Positions 1-4,385 of a stretch of DNA of 5,037 nt are shown piece after piece. Below the pieces are notes generated by a model. It did no database searches. It was not told the origin of the DNA and was given only the letters and a program-made list of their open reading frames with translations. Position numbers and translations under genes: made by a program. The DNA comes from an uncultured Clostridia bacterium. GTDB lineage: Bacteria > Bacillota > Clostridia > Oscillospirales > Oscillospiraceae. Position 1 is the stretch's first letter; the number at the start of each line of letters is the position of its first letter. Where the stretch lies: NCBI GenBank assembly GCA_937907715.1, contig CALERM010000030.1:1-5037 (forward strand), given 5' to 3'.

Positions 1-867
1 TTTTTCGCTGACAAATGCCGCGCCGAGAATCAGGACCGAGCCGGCGGCGCTCTGGATTGTAAACGGCTCATGCAGAACGGTCACGGAGAGGATAATTGCA
101 ATCACAGGGTCAATATAGCTGAAAATTGCAATCGTCTGCGCGCGCAGCGCCTTCATGCTGCCAAAGTACAGTGCGTAGGCAAAGCCCGTGTGGAACATGC
201 CGAGGACCAGCAGGCAGACGAGCGAGACCGGCTGGAACGTTTCCGCCGTGAAGCGCTCGCCTGTCAGCGCGCAGTATGGCACCATCACAAGCGCCGCAGC
301 AAACAGCTGGACAATCGTTTTATCGTAGGCGCCGATCTCCTTGAGCTTTTTGTTGCAGAGAATGACGCAGGCATAGAAGCAGGCGGCGCCGAGCCCCAGA
401 GCAATGCCGGTCAGCTCCCGCGCTTCCGGCATGCCGCCTCCGACGACGCCCGAAATCAGGACCATACCGCAAAACGCCGCCAGCATGCAAAGTCCCTTTT
501 TAACGTTCAGCTTCTCGCCGAGAAGCACTGCCGCCGCCAGCGTCAGGAACACCGGCTGCATGTAATAACAGAGCGTCGCCGTGGCGACGGTCGTATACCG
601 GTACGCCTCAAACAGCAGCGCCCAGTTGAGCCCCATAATGCCGCCGGAGAGCAGCAGAATTCCAAGGTTTTTCCGGATGGCGGGGATATCCGGCTTCTGA
701 CGGCGCACGGCGAGAAACAGCAGCAGAAATACCGTGCCGAGCAAGCCTCTCGACAGCGCAATCAGTCCGGAGCCAAGCGCGATATTGCGCACAAACAGGC
801 TGATCGTACCAAAGATGCACAGCGACGCAATCAGCTTGAGCTTCGACTGCGTTTCAACAGTTTTCAC
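1..867 (-). CDS. DMT superfamily (EamA-type) transporter, C-terminus cut by window edge
   Basis: Integral membrane permease of the drug/metabolite transporter superfamily; the substrate cannot be told from sequence. The visible 289 residues are almost entirely hydrophobic and fit ten transmembrane helices (about 10-28, 33-53, 67-85, 92-113, 125-142, 152-171, 184-201, 215-236, 245-263, 271-286). The two EamA halves are recognisable as an internal duplication: YMQPVFLTLAAAVLLGEKL at 102-120 and YIDPVIAIILSVTVLHEPF at 251-269, each with the family's P-V and terminal L-x-E pattern. The start is GTG at 865-867, chosen because GAGGGG (875-880) sits 7 nt upstream; the first residues are MKTVETQSKL. 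The frame is open at base 1 (ending AFVSEK); family proteins are usually about 290-310 aa, so only a short tail is missing. It is transcribed divergently from ftsH. A functional link with ftsH is not implied. Confidence 0.93.
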   Translation of the reverse strand, partial: MKTVETQSKLKLIASLCIFGTISLFVRNIALGSGLIALSRGLLGTVFLLLFLAVRRQKPDIPAIRKNLGILLLSGGIMGLNWALLFEAYRYTTVATATLCYYMQPVFLTLAAAVLLGEKLNVKKGLCMLAAFCGMVLISGVVGGGMPEARELTGIALGLGAACFYACVILCNKKLKEIGAYDKTIVQLFAAALVMVPYCALTGERFTAETFQPVSLVCLLVLGMFHTGFAYALYFGSMKALRAQTIAIFSYIDPVIAIILSVTVLHEPFTIQSAAGSVLILGAAFVSEK

Positions 868-885
868 AAACAATCCCCTCACAAT

Positions 886-913
886 TTGTCAATTTGCCGG
901 TTTTGCCTATCAT
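886..913 (+). promoter_or_regulatory. Predicted sigma-A promoter for ftsH
   Basis: TTGTCA (886-891) and TATCAT (908-913), both 5/6 matches to consensus, lie 16 nt apart and would start transcription near 920, giving a leader of about 60 nt before the ftsH ATG. The -10 hexamer shares five bases (909-913) with the -10 of the leftward promoter, so polymerase binding at the two promoters should be mutually exclusive. CtsR, HrcA or other heat-shock operators were not recognised here. Confidence 0.5.
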
Positions 914-937
914 ATCGTATCTCGCCGCATTTTGCAA
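909..937 (-). promoter_or_regulatory. Predicted sigma-A promoter for the DMT transporter
   Basis: On the minus strand, TTGCAA (932-937) and TATGAT (909-914) are separated by 17 nt, giving a -35 with 4/6 and a -10 with 5/6 matches to consensus. The -10 lies about 41 nt upstream of the GTG start. It overlaps the -10 of the opposing ftsH promoter. Assigned by pattern only. Confidence 0.5.
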
Positions 938-982
938 GCGGGAGCTATGATGCTGACCGGAACCCATAAAGGAGGAACCCAC

Positions 983-2818
983 ATGAAGGAAGTCAAAAGC
1001 CCGAGGAAGCCCCTGATCTATTACTATGGCGTCGTGCTTCTGGTGCTGCTCGTCTTCAATCTCATCATCACGCCGCTGCTTCTGAAGCAGGAGGTCACAG
1101 AGGTGGACTATGGCACGTTCATGTCCATGACCGAGAGCAAGAACATCGGACAGGTGCAGGTCGAGGACCAGCAGATCGTCTTTACCGACAAGGACGGAAA
1201 GAACGTCTATCAGACAAACGTCATGGACGATCCGAACCTTACCGAGCGCCTGTATGAATCGGGCGCAAAATTTTCCAAGGACGTCGATGCGTCGACCTCG
1301 CCGCTTCTGAGTCTTCTCATCACCGGTCTTCTGCCGATGCTGATTTTCATCGGACTCGGGCAGTATATGGCAAAGAAGCTGCGCGAGCAGATGGGCGGCA
1401 AGGACTCTCTGATGTTCGGCGGCATTGGAAAATCAAATGCAAAGATCTATGTGCAGTCCACCAAGGGCATCCGCTTTGACGATGTTGCCGGCGAGGACGA
1501 GGCAAAGGAATCGCTTGCCGAAATCGTCGATTATCTCCACAACCCGCAGAAATACACCGACGTCGGCGCGTCGATGCCGAAGGGCGTGCTGCTTGTCGGT
1601 CCTCCGGGAACGGGCAAAACGATGCTCGCCAAGGCTGTCGCCGGTGAAGCGAACGTGCCGTTCTTCTCGATCTCCGGCTCGGAGTTCGTCGAGATGTTCG
1701 TCGGCATGGGCGCGAGCAAGGTAAGAGACCTTTTTAAGCAGGCAAAGGAAAAAGCGCCCTGCATCGTCTTCATCGACGAGATTGACGCCATCGGCAAAAA
1801 GCGCGACAATCAGCTTTCGTCTAACGACGAGCGAGAGCAGACTTTGAACCAGCTGCTGACCGAAATGGACGGCTTTGACGATAACAACGGCGTCATCATT
1901 CTCGCCGCGACGAACCGTCCCGAGTCTCTGGACCCGGCGCTCACCCGTCCCGGACGCTTCGACCGGCGCGTACCCGTGGAGCTTCCGGACCTTGCCGGGC
2001 GCGAGGCAATTTTGAAGGTCCACGCGAAAAAGATCAAAACTGCCGACGATGTGGACTTTCACACGATTGCGCGTATGGCGTCCGGCGCTTCGGGCGCGGA
2101 GCTTGCTAACATGATCAACGAAGCAGCCCTGCGCGCCGTGCGCAACAACCGGACTGTGGTCACGGAAGCCGATCTGGAGGAATCCATTGAGGTCGTTATT
2201 GCGGGCTACCAGAAAAAGAACGCCGTGCTGTCCGATCAGGAAAAGAAGACGGTTGCATACCACGAGATCGGTCACGCGCTGGTCGCCGCGATGCAGTCGC
2301 ACTCCGCGCCCGTGCAGAAAATCACGATCATCCCCAGAACCTCCGGCGCGCTCGGCTACACGATGCAGGTCGAGACCGGCGACAAGTATCTGATGTCGAA
2401 AGACGAGCTGGCAAACAAGATCTGCACCTTCACGGGAGGCAGAGCCGCCGAGGAGGTCGTCTTCGGCGAGATTACGACGGGTGCGTCGAACGATATCGAG
2501 CAGGCGACGAAGCTGGCGCGCGCCATGATCACCCGCTACGGCATGAGTGAGGAATTTGATATGGTCGCGCTGGAAACCGTCAATAATCAGTATCTCGGCG
2601 GCGATACGTCTCTTGCCTGTTCCGCTGCCACGCAGCAGGAGATCGACAAAATGGTCGTCTCGCTCGTAAAAGCCCAGCACGAAAAGGCGGTCCAGATTCT
2701 TAAACAGAACCGCAAGGCGCTCGATGCGCTGGCAAAGTACCTCTATGAAAAGGAAACCATCACCGGCGAAGAGTTCATGCATGTTCTGAAACAGGAAACG
2801 GAGGCGGAAAAACAATGA
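983..2818 (+). CDS. ftsH: ATP-dependent zinc metalloprotease FtsH
   Basis: Membrane-anchored AAA+ protease that extracts and degrades misfolded or short-lived membrane and cytosolic proteins as a hexamer. The product is 611 aa, within the normal family range. Order of parts: N-terminal transmembrane helix (about 11-34), extracytoplasmic FtsH_ext domain (about 35-105), second helix (about 107-129), AAA+ module, M41 peptidase. Visible motifs are Walker A GPPGTGKT 206-213, pore loop FVG 239-241, Walker B IVFIDEID 261-268, second region of homology 308-328 with arginine fingers R322 and R325, zinc site HEIGH 427-431 with catalytic E428, and probable third ligand D504 in SNDIEQAT. HEIGH replaces the commoner HEAGH; the ligands themselves are intact. 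The start is ATG 983, since AAAGGAGG (968-975) lies 7 nt upstream; the frame is open further upstream but that extension is antisense to the transporter gene. The stop overlaps the start of the next gene. All key catalytic residues are present, so it should be active. Confidence 0.98.
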   Translation: MKEVKSPRKPLIYYYGVVLLVLLVFNLIITPLLLKQEVTEVDYGTFMSMTESKNIGQVQVEDQQIVFTDKDGKNVYQTNVMDDPNLTERLYESGAKFSKDVDASTSPLLSLLITGLLPMLIFIGLGQYMAKKLREQMGGKDSLMFGGIGKSNAKIYVQSTKGIRFDDVAGEDEAKESLAEIVDYLHNPQKYTDVGASMPKGVLLVGPPGTGKTMLAKAVAGEANVPFFSISGSEFVEMFVGMGASKVRDLFKQAKEKAPCIVFIDEIDAIGKKRDNQLSSNDEREQTLNQLLTEMDGFDDNNGVIILAATNRPESLDPALTRPGRFDRRVPVELPDLAGREAILKVHAKKIKTADDVDFHTIARMASGASGAELANMINEAALRAVRNNRTVVTEADLEESIEVVIAGYQKKNAVLSDQEKKTVAYHEIGHALVAAMQSHSAPVQKITIIPRTSGALGYTMQVETGDKYLMSKDELANKICTFTGGRAAEEVVFGEITTGASNDIEQATKLARAMITRYGMSEEFDMVALETVNNQYLGGDTSLACSAATQQEIDKMVVSLVKAQHEKAVQILKQNRKALDALAKYLYEKETITGEEFMHVLKQETEAEKQ

Positions 2819-3354
2819 GACAGCGTTCTTCCTATGGCTGGCTGGAGCTGATCATCGGCATTTTGTTGACCGTACTTGGCATTTACAGCTTTTTCAGACC
2901 CGTCGATTATCTCACGACGCTGATTGTGATCTACGGCGTCGCCGCACTGGTAACCGGCATTGCCGACATTGTGTTCTACTGCAAGATGGAGCGGCACGTC
3001 GGCTTTGCCCCGACGGTATCGCTCGTCACGGGCATTCTCGGCGTGATGGCGGGACTCGTTCTCATGGTCCATCCGGGCGCCGGACGCTGGGCAATCGGGC
3101 TTTTCTTCCCGCTCTGGTTCATCGCACACTGCATTTCCCGGCTCACGCACCTGTCTGTCGTGCGCTTCACCGCGGGTACAGCGTTCTATGTGATCGAGCT
3201 GATCGTCAACATTCTCGGCATCCTGCTTGGCGTTTCGATGCTCCTGACGCCGCAGGTGACGTTCCTGTCGATGAACCTCGTCATCGGCTTCTATCTGCTG
3301 CTGCTCGGCATTGCCTGTATCCTCGAAGCATGCAGCAAGCTCGGCGCGCGATAA
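2815..3354 (+). CDS. DUF308/HdeD-like small integral membrane protein
   Basis: A 179-residue, very hydrophobic protein with about six predicted transmembrane helices (approximately 10-27, 33-55, 66-85, 90-108, 120-143, 148-171) and short polar loops. Repeated glycine-rich segments such as ELIIGILLTVLGIYSFFRP (11-29), SLVTGILGVMAGLVLMVHP (69-87) and ELIVNILGILLGVSMLLTP (128-146) give the threefold helix-pair pattern of the DUF308 family. That family includes E. coli HdeD, an acid-resistance membrane protein; its biochemical role is otherwise undefined. No signal peptide cleavage site or enzymatic motif is seen. The ATG overlaps the ftsH stop codon (ATGA, 2815-2818), and GGAGG (2800-2804) lies inside the end of ftsH, so translation is probably coupled. 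Co-expression with FtsH suggests a link to membrane protein quality control or envelope stress, which is inference. The family assignment is from the hydrophobic repeat pattern. Confidence 0.85.
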   Translation: MRQRSSYGWLELIIGILLTVLGIYSFFRPVDYLTTLIVIYGVAALVTGIADIVFYCKMERHVGFAPTVSLVTGILGVMAGLVLMVHPGAGRWAIGLFFPLWFIAHCISRLTHLSVVRFTAGTAFYVIELIVNILGILLGVSMLLTPQVTFLSMNLVIGFYLLLLGIACILEACSKLGAR

Positions 3355-3425
3355 TCCGACACGAATGACAAACACAACCGCCCTGCCGTTTGCTCTTGCA
3401 GCTCATCTGCGCAGACGGCGAGGCA

Positions 3426-3476
3426 CTGCGCGCTCAACAGCCAGAGTAAGCAGAAATCTGGCGCGTGGGCGTTTTT
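3426..3476 (+). terminator. Possible intrinsic terminator after the ftsH operon
   Basis: CTGCGCGC (3426-3433) can pair with GCGCGTGG (3461-3468), including G-U pairs, enclosing an inner CAGA/TCTG helix (3442-3445 with 3457-3460). GCG and then TTTTT (3472-3476) follow. The three-base gap before the T-run is not ideal. Its position about 70 nt after the membrane protein stop suits an operon end. If real, the T-run contains the TTG proposed as the start of the next ORF. Confidence 0.35.
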
Positions 3477-3777
3477 GAGCTACCTGCTGTCAAGCGCCTA
3501 TCAGCAGAGCGTCAATTATCTGCCGGTCAGCGACGCGGTGTTGCAGGAGCAGTTTGCGCAGCTTCTGGCGGAGGAAAAAGTCACGCAGGCGGACATTGAC
3601 ACGTTTTACGCACTCGTCGATCATGCGCAGAAGCCAGATTATCCGACCGAGCCCATCGAGCAAATCACTGAAGAAGAACTGGCGGCATATCTCGATGGAG
3701 TCGTCGACGAAAAGACCACCGCCGAGCGCATTCCGTCCCGCGCAGACCTGTATCTCATGGAGCAAAAGTTGGGGTGA
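3475..3777 (+). CDS. Small acidic protein of unknown function, possibly a gene remnant
   Basis: A 100-residue reading frame that I do not recognise. The composition looks like a real protein: acidic, helix-forming, with few odd residues, for example QFAQLLAEEKVTQADIDTFY at 26-45 and a proline-rich link (KPDYPTEPIEQ, 53-63) before a second helical part ending in SRADLYLMEQKLG. It has no cysteine, signal peptide or membrane helix. The start is doubtful: the only usable codon is TTG at 3475-3477, with no Shine-Dalgarno sequence ahead of it, and it falls in a possible terminator T-run. The frame stays open upstream as far as 3355 without an ATG, but the residues encoded there look like noise. Two readings fit: the intact C-terminal end of a longer gene that lost its 5' part through frameshift or deletion, or a short expressed protein with a weak start. 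No promoter is visible close upstream. Base composition resembles the neighbours. Confidence 0.42.
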   Translation: MSYLLSSAYQQSVNYLPVSDAVLQEQFAQLLAEEKVTQADIDTFYALVDHAQKPDYPTEPIEQITEEELAAYLDGVVDEKTTAERIPSRADLYLMEQKLG

Positions 3778-3780
3778 ACA

Positions 3781-3823
3781 CGTTTTGGGCAACCGGGTTG
3801 GCGGGCGCATCGTCTCCAAAACG
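3781..3823. repeat. 8-bp perfect inverted repeat in intergenic DNA
   Basis: CGTTTTGG (3781-3788) and CCAAAACG (3816-3823) are perfect reverse complements around a 27-nt loop, which itself contains a small CAAC/GTTG hairpin. It begins 3 nt after the stop of the small acidic ORF. There is no T-run after the right arm on the plus strand, so it is a poor terminator. The rest of 3824-3940 holds nothing I can identify. Confidence 0.4.
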
Positions 3824-3942
3824 GGAGCCGAGCAGAAATATTTTGCAGCAGCGAGAAGATGCACGCAGCATTCTTTGATAAAGGCGCATAAAACCAGCCG
3901 CATATTATCTCGATTATCAGATACTGCCATGCAAAATTCAAC

Positions 3943-3964
3943 ATATCATATCAAAAAATGATAT
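3943..3964. repeat. AT-rich palindrome abutting a promoter, possible operator
   Basis: ATATCA (3948-3953) and TGATAT (3959-3964) form a perfect inverted repeat around AAAAA. A second ATATCA copy (3943-3948) lies directly to the left, sharing one base. The right arm ends on the first base of the -35 box of the leader promoter. This is where an activator or repressor dimer would bind. It matches no operator consensus I can name with confidence. Confidence 0.35.
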
Positions 3965-3992
3965 TGGCAATTGCGTGCTCCTATGCTATAAT
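3964..3992 (+). promoter_or_regulatory. Strong sigma-A promoter with extended -10 for the riboswitch leader
   Basis: TTGGCA (3964-3969, 5/6) and a perfect TATAAT (3987-3992) are separated by 17 nt. TG at 3984-3985 adds an extended -10 element. Transcription should begin at about 3998-4000, in the A-rich stretch just before the riboswitch. It is the best promoter match in the window. Confidence 0.82.
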
Positions 3993-4006
3993 AGTGAAAA
4001 ATAAAT

Positions 4007-4126
4007 ATCGGGTAGTTCGCGCAAGCCTTGTGCTTGCAGGTGGAATGGGGTGAGAAGCCCCGCGAGTCGGTCACTGTGATGTCTGCAATGGTCAGAATAA
4101 GTCAGGTCTTCCGAGAGCTGCCCCGC
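4007..4126 (+). ncRNA. Cobalamin (corrinoid) riboswitch aptamer
   Basis: The conserved core elements of the B12-binding RNA appear in order: GGAAT then GGGGTGAGAAGCCCC (4047-4061, hairpin with a GTGAGAAG-type loop), CACTGTGAT (4072-4080), and AAGTCAGG (4099-4106) followed by GCTGCC (4117-4122). Helices support it: GGGTAGTT (4010-4017) pairs with AGCTGCCC (4116-4123) as the closing stem, with two G-U pairs, and GCAAGC (4021-4026) pairs with GCTTGC (4032-4037). The region around P6 is short, as in the smaller corrinoid classes, so the preferred ligand (adenosyl-, methyl- or hydroxocobalamin) is not clear. The usual AGTCAGGAGACCTGCC box is present only in a variant form. It lies about 10 nt after the predicted transcription start. 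The structure was folded by eye, and boundaries are approximate. Confidence 0.82.
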
Positions 4127-4191
4127 GTCCTGCCACGACCGGGACCGAAATGCTGCGTTCCTCTCCCGCTTTTTGGGTCAGGGCTTCGTTT

Positions 4192-4227
4192 CCGTGCGGT
4201 CATGCTGGCTGCGCGGATTTTTTGTTT
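4192..4227 (+). terminator. Intrinsic terminator, probable riboswitch expression platform
   Basis: CCGTGCGG (4192-4199) pairs with CTGCGCGG (4209-4216) over 8 bp (two G-U pairs) around a 9-nt loop, followed by A and six T (4218-4223), then GTTT. It sits about 65 nt after the riboswitch core and about 160 nt before the iron-sulfur gene, as expected for ligand-induced termination. CCGCG (4123-4127), beside the closing stem of the aptamer, is complementary to CGCGG (4212-4216) in the right arm and could act as part of an antiterminator, though that pairing is short. A weaker alternative hairpin, CGGGA (4140-4144) with TCCCG (4164-4168) and a following C and TTTTT (4170-4174), lies upstream. Confidence 0.7.
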
Positions 4228-4252
4228 GTATTGTTGCATGCCAACCCTGCAT

Positions 4253-4280
4253 AGGTGGGATGATATCTACATCCCCGCCT
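4253..4280 (+). other. Strong hairpin in the post-terminator leader
   Basis: AGGTGGGATG (4253-4262) pairs with CATCCCCGCCT (4270-4280), with one bulged C, around the loop ATATCTA. There is no T-run of note after it (CTTTCT only), so termination is unlikely. It would be a stable structure in read-through transcripts. A smaller GGCGG/CCGCC hairpin follows at 4290-4306. Confidence 0.45.
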
Positions 4281-4316
4281 CTTTCTAACGGCGGTCCCAA
4301 TCCGCCATCTGCTCCG

Positions 4317-4349
4317 CCGGGCGTCCGTCCCCCTCTTACCGGGCGTCCG
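4317..4349 (+). repeat. 11-bp direct repeat in the leader
   Basis: CCGGGCGTCCG occurs at 4317-4327 and again at 4339-4349, with a period of 22 bp. The stretch 4307-4360 is pyrimidine-rich on the plus strand. The copies could be a protein-binding pair (two helical turns apart) or simply a small duplication; no function is evident. Confidence 0.5.
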
Positions 4350-4364
4350 GCACCTCAAAATCTC

Positions 4365-4382
4365 AGACCCGGAGGTCTTTTT
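4365..4382 (+). promoter_or_regulatory. Small hairpin containing the ribosome binding site
   Basis: AGACC (4365-4369) pairs with GGTCT (4374-4378) around CGGA, followed by TTTTT (4378-4382). The Shine-Dalgarno sequence GGAGGT (4371-4376), 9 nt before the ATG, is split between the loop and the right arm, so folding would hide most of it. The same element also looks like a very short terminator. Either way it could limit expression of the hydrogenase gene. The five-base stem is weak on its own. Confidence 0.45.
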
Positions 4383-4385
4383 CTT

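Noticed and set aside
70..969. 299-residue open frame on the plus strand
   Set aside because: It is antisense to the DMT transporter; the product is rich in R, H, Q and N with no domain character, whereas the minus strand gives a clear duplicated EamA protein with a ribosome site.
734..982. 83-codon upstream extension of the ftsH frame
   Set aside because: It runs antisense through the transporter start and both promoters, while ATG 983 has an excellent AAAGGAGG and yields the usual FtsH N-terminus.
1433..2815. 460-residue open frame on the minus strand
   Set aside because: Mirror of ftsH caused by GC-rich codon bias; the product is low-complexity in R, D, H and V, and the opposite strand encodes an intact FtsH.
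2743..3375. 210-residue open frame on the minus strand
   Set aside because: Antisense to the DUF308-like gene; very rich in D, E, H, N and Q with no recognisable domain.
3490..3961. Overlapping frames on both strands across the small acidic ORF
   Set aside because: Their products are R/S-rich or cysteine-scattered and lack ribosome sites; the 3475-3777 frame is the only one with protein-like composition.
4028..4288. 86-codon open frame on the plus strand
   Set aside because: It lies across the riboswitch aptamer, the terminator and the hairpin at 4253-4280; the conserved RNA elements explain the sequence better.
3990..4385. tRNA, T-box or other riboswitch class in the leader
   Set aside because: No cloverleaf, T-box AGGGTGG core, or TPP, SAM or FMN signatures are visible; GGTGAGAA, CACTGTGA and AAGTCAGG fit cobalamin best.
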